Shown here piece by piece: positions 1 through 6,702 of a stretch of 51,655 bases of DNA. The position numbers were made by a program, and so were the translations under genes. The stretch covers positions 1 through 51,655 of the forward strand of contig CANIWM010000040.1 of assembly GCA_947471505.1 (NCBI GenBank), read 5' to 3'. This DNA is from Chthoniobacteraceae bacterium. Lineage in GTDB: Bacteria > Verrucomicrobiota > Verrucomicrobiia > Chthoniobacterales > Chthoniobacteraceae. Position 1 is the first letter of the stretch. Every line of letters starts with the position of its first letter. Below the pieces are notes generated by a model that was given only the letters and a program-made list of their open reading frames with translations, ran no database searches and had not been told where the DNA came from.

Positions 1-89
1 CGCTTGGTCAGGTCCGGCGGCAGGATTTTGCCCACCACTGCGGCCTCACCCAATAGGTGAACGTTTTTCGCGCTCGTTTCGTCGTGCAT
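1..89 (-). CDS. Partial CDS, 5' end of an unrecognised protein
   Basis: Reading leftwards from an ATG at 89-87, an open frame runs off the window edge and starts MHDETSAKNVHLLGEAAVVG, then continues with a KILPP stretch. About 29 codons are visible. Amino acid composition and the hydrophobic pattern look protein-like. A GAGAG lies just upstream and could be a weak ribosome binding site. I do not recognise the family. A competing ATG at about 117-115 opens a different frame that closes after 23 codons, so the start is not certain. Its promoter would lie in 90-284, where I see nothing else clear. Confidence 0.45.
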   Translation of the reverse strand, partial: MHDETSAKNVHLLGEAAVVGKILPPDLTK

Positions 90-284
90 CTCTCTGTTGT
101 TGCACGACTTCCGCCATTTTCACATCCGGCTAACTGCTTTATTTAGGGTAATAGGCGAGGGCATCCTCCGCACCCATAAAGACTGCCTTCTACAGCTTCG
201 TGCGTCCCGCATCGCTGACCTACGCCAGCGGTGATCCTGCGTCCCTTTCTTGCTCGGTGATTGTGCCTTCCATCCGTCTTCGGC

Positions 285-557
285 GGATGTCCGTTTGCCT
301 AAAGAGGACGTCCGCCAACGACGAGGGGATGTCCGCGAGCCACGAGAGGACGTCCGCCAGCCACGAGAGGACGTCCGCCAGCCACGGGGGGACGTCCGCC
401 AGCCACGGGGGGACGTCCGCCAGCGACGGGGGGACGTCCGCCAGCGACGAGGGGACGTCCGCCAGTCACGAGAGGACGTCCGGTGGCCCCAAGAGGATGT
501 CCGCCAGCGACGGGAGGATGTCCGCTTGCCTCACGAGGATGTCCGCTTGCCTCAAGC
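285..557 (+). repeat. Tandem array, 13 units of 21 bp with GGACGTCC core
   Basis: Thirteen consecutive 21-bp units start at 285, 306, 327 and so on to 537, without a single spacing error. Each begins GGACGTCCG or GGATGTCCG, so most units carry the perfect 8-bp palindrome GGACGTCC. The rest of the unit is typically CCAGCCACGAGA with G/A and C/G variation, and the outer units are most diverged. Because 21 is a multiple of 3, several frames stay open through the array, which makes spurious ORFs. A small palindrome (CATCCG..CGGATG) abuts the left end. The array ends 112 bp before the FN3-type gene at 670. The intervening bases 558-669 are A-rich. The rest of the gene-free interval 90-669 shows no other feature. 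Confidence 0.9.
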
Positions 558-669
558 GGAGTGAGAAATCCCGCGCAAACCACACGGAGCGAGCGATTTA
601 CACACAATTGTCCGAATTTGATAGAAACCATAAAACAAACCGAAAAACACACAAACAACACATAAAACC

Positions 670-1371
670 ATGGCAAAGCTAAAATGGGGGATGCCGCTGA
701 AATGGAATCAGAAAGGCCTCCTCTGGAATGGCGATGTCCCAATTAAACCACACAAAATGAACCAAGTAGTCCTCAAACTCGACGAACTCACCGAAACTGA
801 ACTCATCGCAGAAGCCCGCCGCATCGCCCAAGGCCTCCTCGATAACGCCGTCGCCTTCACCGGCGCCGAGCCCCCGGCCGCCGACATCACCGCGGCTGCC
901 GACGCGCTTGAAAGCAGCATCTCCCAGCGGGATCAACTCAAGCAGCAAGCCGAAGCCGGCACGCTGAACGCCAAAAATCTCAACGCCGCACTACGCGCCA
1001 CGCTCACCGAAGTGGCCACTTGCGACGTCGTCAAAGCGCTCGCCCCCGAAGACTGCACGCTCGTCTTCGACCTCAAAGACGCACCCACCGCCACCACCAG
1101 CATGCCGAAAGTCATCACCGTCACCGTCACCTTTGGCGACGGGACGACCGAGCTCGACATCATGTGGGCCCCCGTGCCCAAAGCCCGCGCGTTCGAGATC
1201 CAATACAAAACCGCCAACGGAGCCTGGACGCCCGCCAAAACCACCACCCGCTCCAGCACCACCGTCGAAGGCCTGCCCGCCGGAGTGCTCGTGCAAATCC
1301 GCATCCGCGCCATCGGCCCCAACGAAATCACCGGCGAATGGAGCGACCCGATCGAACACCTCGTTCCTTAA
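670..1371 (+). CDS. Helical-bundle plus fibronectin type III protein, function unknown
   Basis: This 233-residue protein has no signal peptide. Residues about 35-115 are helical (motif LTETELIAEARRIAQGL, then an Ala-rich stretch). Residues about 140-233 form a fibronectin type III-like domain, with TTELDIMWAPVPKARAFEIQY, a VEGLPAGVLVQIRIRAIG strand pair and the terminal GEWSDPIEHL typical of FN3 ends. This helix-then-FN3 layout is, to my knowledge, a recurrent family of unknown role in Verrucomicrobia and Bacteroidetes. The ATG has no Shine-Dalgarno and is preceded by an A-rich leader. The gene stands alone behind the 21-bp array and is followed by a strong hairpin terminator about 190 bp downstream. 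A second gene at 22697-23689 has the same overall arrangement. The function is not inferred. Confidence 0.85.
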   Translation: MAKLKWGMPLKWNQKGLLWNGDVPIKPHKMNQVVLKLDELTETELIAEARRIAQGLLDNAVAFTGAEPPAADITAAADALESSISQRDQLKQQAEAGTLNAKNLNAALRATLTEVATCDVVKALAPEDCTLVFDLKDAPTATTSMPKVITVTVTFGDGTTELDIMWAPVPKARAFEIQYKTANGAWTPAKTTTRSSTTVEGLPAGVLVQIRIRAIGPNEITGEWSDPIEHLVP

Positions 1372-1390
1372 ACCCGAACGCCGCTTTTTC

Positions 1391-1516
1391 GTCCGCAGAT
1401 TACGCAGATTGCGCAGATGTTGTGGGCCGTGCGCCATTCGCGGACGGGACAAAACCGTGCGCAGACACCTGGGCTCGCAGTTCCATAAATCTGCGGAATC
1501 TGCGGAATCTGCGGAC
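1391..1516. repeat. Inverted repeat with arms of triplicated CGCAGATTN
   Basis: The left arm (1391-1418) and right arm (1489-1516) are 28 bp each and complementary apart from two mismatches. Each arm is made of three tandem 9-mers of the form CGCAGATTN. The arms enclose about 70 bp. It lies between the FN3-type gene and its putative terminator and is probably a small non-autonomous repeat. The CGCAGATT-type repeat is, as I recall, common between genes in many bacterial genomes. No coding function is seen. Confidence 0.75.
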
Positions 1517-1563
1517 AACAATCGCGGCGGTCGGGATAAACCAAACCCACCATCAAAGAAACC

Positions 1564-1593
1564 AAAGCCCCACCCGCGAAAGGGTGGGGCTTT
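1564..1593 (+). terminator. Rho-independent terminator
   Basis: A perfect 12-bp stem (AAAGCCCCACCC / GGGTGGGGCTTT) closes a GCGAA-type loop and is followed by TTTTT. It is the first terminator after the FN3-type gene ending at 1371. Confidence 0.8.
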
Positions 1594-1638
1594 TTCGTGG
1601 GTGTGATTAAAAGTGGAATAAGCGATGGAGTCGCAATG

Positions 1639-1726
1639 GTAGCGGGGCCGTCTCGGCCCCGAGCGCCAAAGGCGCTTGCGTAGAGCGCCACTGCGGGTCG
1701 TGCCGGGGCCGGGACGGCCCCGCTAC
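1639..1726. repeat. Inverted pair of GTAG-headed REP palindromes
   Basis: The left copy begins GTAGCGGGGCCGTCTCGGCC at 1639 and is itself a hairpin (GGGGCCG / CGGCCCC). The right copy, 1704-1726, is its reverse complement with one mismatch. A GTAG or GGAG tetranucleotide followed by a palindrome, arranged as an inverted pair, is the hallmark of REP/BIME elements mobilised by RAYT (TnpA-REP) transposases. No RAYT gene lies in this window. The rest of the gene-free stretch 1372-1961 holds the repeat at 1391, the terminator at 1564 and the attC-like site at 1861. Confidence 0.7.
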
Positions 1727-1860
1727 TTTCGCGTCTTGGCTCGGCGAGGGCTCGACGAGCCCGTGGATCATGTTCAGCGAAAATATCCCGCCCGCCGCCG
1801 AGGAACCCACAATCTCGTTGCACGATTCCGCCATTTGCGCCTAAAGCAACACGCATGAAC

Positions 1861-1949
1861 GCCCGAACACGTAATGGTCCAACAAATCTGTCGCCTATAA
1901 AGGGGCTCGCTGTATTCCAACAGATTTGTTCGCGATCCAGTCGTTAGGC
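1861..1949 (+). other. attC-like recombination site (candidate)
   Basis: The segment begins GCCCGAAC (1861-1868) and ends GTTAGGC (1943-1949), which fits the integron R' consensus GTTRRRY. Between them an 11-bp perfect inverted repeat (AACAAATCTGT at 1881-1891, ACAGATTTGTT at 1920-1930) can fold. The outer arms pair imperfectly. The left box has one extra base against RYYYAAC, so this is a candidate. A small gene starts 12 bp after the GTTAGGC box and a second similar hairpin follows that gene, as in a gene cassette. Confidence 0.4.
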
Positions 1950-1961
1950 CACATTCGCGCC

Positions 1962-2330
1962 ATGCCACCAGTCACCCAGCAGTTCGATGCAGAGACAGTG
2001 ATGCGAGTTCATCGCGCCACAGGACTCGGACCTTTGCAGACTCGCGACCACCTCTCGAAGTTGTCGGAGCACCATCGCCGTCAGTTGCTCACGGCGATTG
2101 AGCAGCAGAGTGGACCGACTTATCACGACCCAATAGAGGATGACCCATCAGTCGCGCCACTGTTCGCGCAGGTGCGTCAGGAGGTCGAGACACTCGTTGA
2201 GGCAGAGAGCGGACTTCGGCTTGGCCGCTGTCATCGCATCTGGCATCTCACTCAGCGCACGTTGCGCGAGCGACACGGCATCGAGTGGCTCACTCCTGCG
2301 CAGTTGAATCCGGGAGTGGCATTTGATTGA
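1962..2330 (+). CDS. Small conserved-looking hypothetical protein, possible cassette gene
   Basis: A 122-residue soluble protein starts MPPVTQQFDAETVMRVHRAT. I chose the ATG at 1962 rather than 1926 because the upstream residues are encoded by the attC-like hairpin and are not protein-like. The segment VMRVHRATGLGPLQTRDHL resembles the helix-turn pattern of the ribosomal L7/L12 C-terminal fold seen in small regulatory-like proteins, but that is only a resemblance. The C-terminal part is charged and helical (LTQRTLRERHGIEWLTPAQL). There is no signal peptide, no membrane segment and no Shine-Dalgarno. It sits alone between two attC-like hairpins, which suggests acquisition as a mobile gene cassette. 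I do not recognise a function. Confidence 0.6.
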   Translation: MPPVTQQFDAETVMRVHRATGLGPLQTRDHLSKLSEHHRRQLLTAIEQQSGPTYHDPIEDDPSVAPLFAQVRQEVETLVEAESGLRLGRCHRIWHLTQRTLRERHGIEWLTPAQLNPGVAFD

Positions 2331-2343
2331 GTATGACCATGTG

Positions 2344-2398
2344 GCCTAAACTTTTCTGATGGCATCCGCGCGAAGCCGCGGTGTCATCACGGTTGAAC
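2344..2398 (+). other. Second attC-like hairpin (candidate)
   Basis: Fourteen bases after the stop of the small gene the sequence GCCTAAAC opens a 55-bp segment. It contains a hairpin (GATGGCATCCGCG paired with CCGCGGTGTCATC) and closes with GTTGAAC at 2392-2398, a match to GTTRRRY. The left box again deviates from RYYYAAC by one base. Position and polarity are those expected of the attC that travels with a cassette gene. Confidence 0.35.
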
Positions 2399-2593
2399 CG
2401 GTCCGGTTATTCAGTGGGGTGGTGAGAGGCGGTGGGCGCTAGGTCGCTTGTTTTCGGGGGCGGCGTCCGTCCTGTAAATTGCTTTTGCCCGTCGTGTCCC
2501 GGCGGTGCGTTTTCGGCTTTGGGTGCGCTGGCTTTTTGCGCCGCTTGGTCGGTTTGGGTGGTTTGATTGGCGAGTCAGCGCAGGCCTCAGGGT

Positions 2594-3571
2594 CTATTCG
2601 GAATGCGCGGGAGGGACGGGCGGCGGGACGCTGGGCGGGAGCGATGCGGCTTCGATGGTCGCGGAAGTCAGCCCGAGCCTTGCCCGAAGCAGGTCGTCGA
2701 TGAGCACGGCGCGGCTGTTGGGCGTGATGCCCGGGCCGAACTTGCGCACATAGCCTTTCGTAATCTCCGCGCCAAAGAACAGGATGCAGGCGGAGAAGTA
2801 AACCCAGGCAAGCACGAGCACCACGGACCCGGCCGCGCCGAAGCTGGATGCGAGGCTGCTGGTGGCGAGGTAGTAGCCGATGGCAAATTTGCCGACGGTG
2901 AAAAGGAGGGAGGTGGTCACCGCTCCCAGCCAGACATCGCGCCAGCGCAGCAGCACGTTGGGGAGCAGTTTGAAGATCATCGCAAATAGTCCCGTAACGA
3001 CCGCGAGTGAGATGACAAAATCCCACGCTTTCCAGACGGCGGGAGGGAACTGAAAGTGGCCGCTCATGTAAGAGCCAAACGCCGTAAGCAGGACGCTGAT
3101 GATGAGCGACACGAGCAGGAGAAAGCCGATGGCGAGCACGATCGAGAACGATAGAAAACGATCGTGGAGGAGCGTGAAGAACGGCCGGCCTGGTTTTACG
3201 ACGACGCCCCAGATGGTGTTCAGCGCGTCCTTCAACTCGGCGAAGACCGTGGAAGCGCCGAAGAGCAGCAGCGCCGTGCTGATGACGGAAGCGAGCACAC
3301 CGGTCGTTTTCTGCGCCGCGCTCGATTTCACCGCCGCCTGAATGGCTTCGCCCGCGTTCTTGCCGGCCAGATGGGCAATTTGCTGCGAGAGCTGCCCGCG
3401 CGCCGCATCTTCGCCGAAGACGAGCCCGGCCATCGCGATCACGATGACGAGTAGCGGCGCGAGCGAAAAGATGGCGTAATACGCGAGGGAGGAGCTGAGG
3501 CGCATCGCGCCGTCATCCACCCAATCGGACGCGGCGTCTTTTAAGATCGGGAGCAGATGACGCGGATGCAT
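2594..3571 (-). CDS. YihY/RbnA (UPF0761) family inner-membrane protein
   Basis: This 325-residue protein carries the YihY signature SSSLAYYAIFSLAPLLVIVIAM near the N-terminus. Some six membrane segments follow, including the SVVLVLAWVYFSACILFFGAEITKGYVRKFG stretch that is characteristic of the family. E. coli YihY was once called ribonuclease BN, but that activity belongs to another protein, so the function is unknown. The start is MHPRHLLP at 3571. The frame is open 61 codons further upstream, but that extension is Arg-rich and overlaps the next gene in antisense-like composition. The C-terminus ends in a Pro-rich tail. It is probably co-transcribed with the small membrane protein gene 29 bp upstream. 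Confidence 0.85.
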   Translation of the reverse strand: MHPRHLLPILKDAASDWVDDGAMRLSSSLAYYAIFSLAPLLVIVIAMAGLVFGEDAARGQLSQQIAHLAGKNAGEAIQAAVKSSAAQKTTGVLASVISTALLLFGASTVFAELKDALNTIWGVVVKPGRPFFTLLHDRFLSFSIVLAIGFLLLVSLIISVLLTAFGSYMSGHFQFPPAVWKAWDFVISLAVVTGLFAMIFKLLPNVLLRWRDVWLGAVTTSLLFTVGKFAIGYYLATSSLASSFGAAGSVVLVLAWVYFSACILFFGAEITKGYVRKFGPGITPNSRAVLIDDLLRARLGLTSATIEAASLPPSVPPPVPPAHSE

Positions 3572-3600
3572 GAATCGCGCACGGACGCTCTCATTTGGGC

Positions 3601-3807
3601 TCAAAGTTCGTCGTTGTCCCGGACGACTGTGACGTCGCCGTTTTGGCGATTGGTCCGCGAGCGACTTGCGGCGGTGATCATTCCGACTCCCAGCAGGATC
3701 ATGGAGCCGATCGTGACCCATAGCCGGGGTGCTCCGAGCTCGATGGCCGCCCAAGCGAGGCCGCCGATTAGAATTAGAAAGCCGAGGATGTAAGCGAAGA
3801 ATCTCAT
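3601..3807 (-). CDS. Small two-span membrane protein
   Basis: This 68-residue protein starts MRFFAYILGFLILIGGLAWA and has two hydrophobic helices (about residues 3-21 and 28-47), followed by a charged tail with RTNRQNGDVTVVRDNDEL. The ATG at 3807 is preferred because the open frame upstream has no membrane-protein character. It lies 29 bp upstream of the YihY-family gene in the same orientation, so an operon is likely. The family is not named. It resembles the DUF3185-type two-helix proteins in size and layout only. Confidence 0.65.
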   Translation of the reverse strand: MRFFAYILGFLILIGGLAWAAIELGAPRLWVTIGSMILLGVGMITAASRSRTNRQNGDVTVVRDNDEL

Positions 3808-3969
3808 AGAAGGATGTGGGAATCTATCGCGATGGCCGGGCAATTTGGTCGTATCCACGAGAGTGCTTCGCCGGCCAACGCATCCATTTGGCAGGAGTGT
3901 GCGCCGGGGAAGAAGAATTCGGCTCTCCGAGACAGCCACTGAGGCTGCCAGCCTCGAATAGTCTATCCT

Positions 3970-4167
3970 ATGGGAGACAATTCACCGAAGAACCAACACA
4001 AGCTCGACGAGCAAAAGCACGAAAAGCACATCAAGAACGACCACGAGAAACTCGAAAATGCCGTTCACCAGCATCACCCGGATCGCCCTTCCACGCCCGA
4101 GGAGATTCTCGCATTGAAGAAACAGGAGGAAGAAGCGGACGCCGCCAGCGCCAGCCCGGCGGAGTGA
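3970..4167 (+). CDS. Small, highly charged hypothetical protein
   Basis: A 65-residue, very hydrophilic protein begins MGDNSPKNQHKLDEQKHEKH and is rich in Lys, Glu, His and Asn. A coiled-coil-like middle is followed by an Ala/Ser tail. Short proteins with this NxPKNQHK-type start are, as I recall, common orphan genes in Verrucomicrobia. There is no signal peptide. A short palindrome (GAGGCT GCC AGCCTC at 3942-3956) lies just upstream. Function unknown. Confidence 0.6.
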   Translation: MGDNSPKNQHKLDEQKHEKHIKNDHEKLENAVHQHHPDRPSTPEEILALKKQEEEADAASASPAE

Positions 4168-4335
4168 TCTCGATACCGTACAATACGCTGAAACACCCCA
4201 AACTGAACAGTTACCACTTCCGTTTCGGCACAGCGAATAAAGTGAATGCCAGCATTAGCAGTGGGCGAGGAGGAGATTGAGAGCGCTGTGCACACTGCGA
4301 CGGCGAAGCACAATGCATTTTCCTCGCAACCACCG

Positions 4336-4366
4336 AGTTGACGCCCCGCAGGACTTCGGGCACTTT
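4336..4366 (+). repeat. Left direct repeat flanking the toxin-antitoxin module
   Basis: This 31-bp sequence begins AGTTGACGCCCC and ends TTCGGGCACTTT. A copy with the same two 12-bp ends and a variable middle lies at 5034-5065. The pair brackets the antitoxin and toxin genes. The left copy ends 7 bp before the antitoxin ATG, so it may also contribute the promoter region. Confidence 0.75.
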
Positions 4367-4372
4367 CGACAC

Positions 4373-4573
4373 ATGAGCACACTCGCTGAAATTGAAACCG
4401 TGGTGGATTCGCTGCCTGTTGAGGAACAGCAGGAATTGATGCTTTATCTTGCCACGAGGTTACACGCGGCGGGTGGAGCTTTGCCGCCGCCTCGCGATAT
4501 TCCGAAGGAGCAAATGGACCAGTGGATCGCGGATGATGAGGCGGGCTATCGGAAGTTTCTCGCTGGGGCGTGA
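4373..4573 (+). CDS. Type II antitoxin-like small protein
   Basis: This 66-residue protein reads MSTLAEIETVVDSLPVEEQQ and continues with LMLYLATRLHAAG, then DIPKEQMDQWIADDEAGYRKFLAG. The first half resembles the N-terminal helix-rich domain of small antitoxins that precede PIN toxins. The acidic C-terminal part is of the type that wraps the toxin. The stop overlaps the GTG start of the downstream PIN frame by 4 bp (GTGA), the usual layout of antitoxin-toxin pairs. The frame opens further upstream, but the MSTLAEIE start excludes codons that fall in the direct repeat. The antitoxin frame is intact while the toxin frame is interrupted. Confidence 0.7.
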   Translation: MSTLAEIETVVDSLPVEEQQELMLYLATRLHAAGGALPPPRDIPKEQMDQWIADDEAGYRKFLAGA

Positions 4574-4995
4574 AGTTATTTCTCGATACCAGTGTGCTGC
4601 TTGCCGCAAGTGGTTCGCAGACGGGTGCTTAGTGGGCGATTTTTGAAATGGCTGCTGCGCACGGGTGAAGATTGCTGGCGAGCCCGTGGGTCATCGGGGA
4701 GGTTACGCGGAATTTACTGAAATTCCCTGCTGCCGTGACTTCCGAATGGCTGCGGCTGCGCCCGCAACTGGTGGTCGTGGATGATGTGGTGAGTTTGGGC
4801 CGTGTGTTGGTGTTTCCGGTGAGCAAGGATCGCCCGGTCCTGCTCACGGCATTGGCCTCTGCGAATATCCTCATCACACTGGACCGTGCAGATTTTATAG
4901 GGGCACTTGGTTCGCAGTGCTATGGGATGCCGATTTTGCTGCCCTACGATTTTCTTGCGACGGAGCGTGCTGCGGGGCGATTGCCGAAGAGGTAG
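4570..4995 (+). pseudogene. PIN-domain (VapC-type) toxin, interrupted by two stops
   Basis: Read from GTG at 4570 the frame gives KLFLDTSVLLAASGS, the usual start of a PIN ribonuclease with its first catalytic Asp. It continues to WVIGEVTRNLLK, ILITLDRADFIG and the end GRLPKR at 4995, about 141 residues, a normal VapC length. Two in-frame stops break it: TAG at 4630-4632 and TGA at 4666-4668. No frameshift is needed and the rest of the frame is well conserved. The simplest reading is recent inactivation by two point mutations, the TGA plausibly from a Trp codon. Reinitiation at TTG 4672 would give a fragment lacking the first catalytic Asp. Confidence 0.8.
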
Positions 4996-5033
4996 GCGAA
5001 GAACTCGCGTTCTCTTTGCCGCCCAAACCAGTA

Positions 5034-5065
5034 AGTTGACGCCCCACATGGCTTTCGGGCACTTT
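5034..5065 (+). repeat. Right direct repeat flanking the toxin-antitoxin module
   Basis: This 32-bp copy matches the repeat at 4336-4366, with identical 12-bp ends AGTTGACGCCCC and TTCGGGCACTTT and a different middle. It starts 38 bp after the toxin stop codon. The two copies define a cassette-like unit of about 700 bp. Confidence 0.75.
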
Positions 5066-5079
5066 TCCTAAAAAGAAGA

Positions 5080-5107
5080 GCGGGAGTGAGCTTTCGCCCA
5101 CTCCCGC
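5080..5107 (-). terminator. Terminator after rplK
   Basis: A 9-bp GC-rich stem (GCGGGAGTG / CACTCCCGC) is followed on the minus strand by CTTCTTTTT. It lies 45 bp past the rplK stop and is the likely end of the tuf-secE-nusG-rplK transcript. Confidence 0.65.
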
Positions 5108-5151
5108 CCAGCAAAACACAGAAACGGGTTACTCGCCCGCAACCATATAAC

Positions 5152-5577
5152 TCAAAGTTCGATTTCCACGCCCATCTGACGGCAGGTGCCAGCGATGATC
5201 TTCATCGCGGCTTCTTCGTTACGGGCGTTGAGGTCAGGCATCTTGGCCTTGGCAATTTCGAGAAGCTGTTTCTTGGTGAGCTTGCCGACTTTCGTCTTGT
5301 TGGGCTCTTTGCTTCCGCTGGCGATTTTGAGCGCCTTTTTGATCATCGAGGACGATGGCGGTTGCTTCGTGATGAAGGTAAAGCTCTTGTCTTTATAGAC
5401 GGTGATGACGACCGGGAGGATGTCACCCGTTTGCTTCGACGTGCGAGCGTTGAACTCTTTGCAGAAGGCCATGATGTTCACGCCTTGTTGACCGAGTGCC
5501 GGACCGACGGGCGGTGCGGGGTTTGCTTGTCCAGCGGGGATTTGGAGTTTGATGGATCCTACGATTTCTTTTGCCAT
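5152..5577 (-). CDS. rplK: 50S ribosomal protein L11
   Basis: The 141 residues match bacterial L11 along the full length. Near the N-terminus are [20 protein letters not shown] and [13 protein letters not shown]. The C-terminal rRNA-binding domain has [16 protein letters not shown]-like spacing (here [22 protein letters not shown]). L11 binds 23S rRNA helices 43/44 at the GTPase-associated centre, where EF-Tu and EF-G act. It is the last gene visible of the tuf-tRNA-Trp-secE-nusG-rplK block. The L1, L10 and L7/L12 genes that usually follow are not present downstream, so the block is truncated relative to the common order. Confidence 0.97.
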   Translation of the reverse strand: MAKEIVGSIKLQIPAGQANPAPPVGPALGQQGVNIMAFCKEFNARTSKQTGDILPVVITVYKDKSFTFITKQPPSSSMIKKALKIASGSKEPNKTKVGKLTKKQLLEIAKAKMPDLNARNEEAAMKIIAGTCRQMGVEIEL

Positions 5578-5648
5578 GATTTAGATTGGTTTTTTGTTGG
5601 GCGTGGGAGGCTCCGCGCCCGGTTTTGTTGTTAGTGCGTAAATTGGGT

Positions 5649-6218
5649 TCAGACGTTGCGTTCGACCTGCCAGTATTCGAGGTCCACAGGCGTTTCGCGC
5701 CCGAAGATGCTGACGCTGACGCGGAGTTTGCCGCGCTCGGGGTCGATTTCTTCCACGACGCCGGTCTGGCTCTGGAAGGGGCCGTCGGCGACTTTGACGA
5801 TCTCGCCCACGGTGAATTCCATCTTTGGGCGGGCTTTCTCATCCGTCGCACGGACTTGGGCGAGAAGGTCTTCGACTTCCTTTTCCCGCATCGGGATCGG
5901 ACGATCTTTGGTGCCTGCAAAGCCGAGTACGCCTTGGGTCTCTTTGATGAAATACCACGTCTTTTCGACGAGTTGCTTGTTGTCATCGAACAACCACATG
6001 TTGACGATGAGGTAGCCGGGGAAAAATTTGCGGGTCGTTTCCGTCTTCTTGCCACGACGCACTTCCGAGACGCGCTCGGTTGGGTTGACTACTTCAAAGA
6101 TGTAATCGCCCATCTCGTCGGTCTTGATGCGCTTGTTGACGCTATCACACACCTTATTCTCCTGCCCGGAGAGGACATGGACGACGTACCACTGTTTGCG
6201 TTTTTGTTCTTCGGTCAT
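5649..6218 (-). CDS. nusG: Transcription termination/antitermination factor NusG
   Basis: The 189-residue protein has the N-terminal NGN domain beginning with KQWYVVHVLSGQENKV and including FFPGYLIVNM and GVLGFAGTKDRPIPM. The C-terminal KOW domain follows, with FTVGEIVKVADGPFQSQTGVVEEID. NusG couples RNA polymerase to Rho and the ribosome. The ATG at 6218 overlaps the secE stop as ATGA, so I chose it over the open extension MDFQRAPTP. This places nusG in translational coupling with secE. The NGN domain has a short insertion around KTETTRKFFPGY, within normal variation. Confidence 0.96.
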   Translation of the reverse strand: MTEEQKRKQWYVVHVLSGQENKVCDSVNKRIKTDEMGDYIFEVVNPTERVSEVRRGKKTETTRKFFPGYLIVNMWLFDDNKQLVEKTWYFIKETQGVLGFAGTKDRPIPMREKEVEDLLAQVRATDEKARPKMEFTVGEIVKVADGPFQSQTGVVEEIDPERGKLRVSVSIFGRETPVDLEYWQVERNV

Positions 6219-6532
6219 TGGAGTTGGTGCCCTTTGAAAATCCACGAGGTGATTCCGAGCAGGCCGAGGTCAATCGTGGACACACAGGCTCCCAGGAGAA
6301 TCATTGCGATGATGACCACGAGCGTGGAATCGATCAGCTCTTTATACTTGGCGGCGAAGGTCTTCTCCTTCGGGTCCCAAGGCCATGTTGCTTTTTGCAG
6401 CTCGGTCATCACGTCGCGCATGTACGTCCCGATTCGGGCACGATGAACGAATGCGGCGATCAGTGCGATGGCTAGTGCAAGCCATACGATGATTCCGAAG
6501 ACGAGGCTTCCGGCTACTTTTAGAAAGTCCAT
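6215..6532 (-). CDS. secE: Preprotein translocase subunit SecE
   Basis: The 105-residue protein has an extra N-terminal membrane helix (about residues 4-28). The conserved SecE core follows: an amphipathic helix MRDVMTELQKATWPWDPK and a membrane helix near VVIIAMILLGACVSTIDLG. SecE clamps SecY in the Sec translocon. The motif with KATWP matches the family's W-P signature. Single-span SecE is usual in most bacteria, so the additional helix is worth noting, though E. coli SecE also has more than one. The stop overlaps nusG by 4 bp. The tRNA-Trp gene lies 21 bp upstream. Confidence 0.9.
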   Translation of the reverse strand: MDFLKVAGSLVFGIIVWLALAIALIAAFVHRARIGTYMRDVMTELQKATWPWDPKEKTFAAKYKELIDSTLVVIIAMILLGACVSTIDLGLLGITSWIFKGHQLQ

Positions 6533-6553
6533 GGTTATTTAGTTTATGAAAAC

Positions 6554-6629
6554 TGGCACGGGAGGAGGGACTCGAACCCCCAACAGGCGGTTTTGGAGAC
6601 CGCTACTCTACCAATTGAGTTACTCCCGT
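6554..6629 (-). tRNA. trnW: tRNA-Trp (anticodon CCA)
   Basis: On the minus strand the 76 bases start ACGGGAGTAACTCAATTGGT and fold as a cloverleaf. The 7-bp acceptor stem is ACGGGAG/CTCCCGT, the anticodon stem GCGGT/ACCGC holds loop CTCCAAA, and the T loop is GTTCGAGTC. Discriminator G and the CCA tail are encoded (6554-6557). The position between tuf and secE is the classical one for tRNA-Trp. Confidence 0.97.
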
Positions 6630-6702
6630 ATCGTTGTTTTTAGCCGAAAGCGCGGGGCGAAGAAATCCTCCGCCCCGCGCGTAATTCGGCAAATGGTTTT
6701 AC

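Noticed and set aside
285-557. CRISPR array
   Set aside because: Units are contiguous 21-mers without unique spacers of constant length, and there are no cas genes. The same applies to 23840-24165.
200-682. ORF of 160 codons spanning the first repeat array (with companions in other frames and on the other strand)
   Set aside because: The frame is open only because the 21-bp repeat contains no stop. The translation is a simple heptapeptide repeat and overlaps the FN3-type gene start.
4570-4995. Stop-codon readthrough or recoding in the PIN toxin
   Set aside because: Two different stop codons without a recoding signal. Mutation is simpler, and the same stop codons end genuine genes here.
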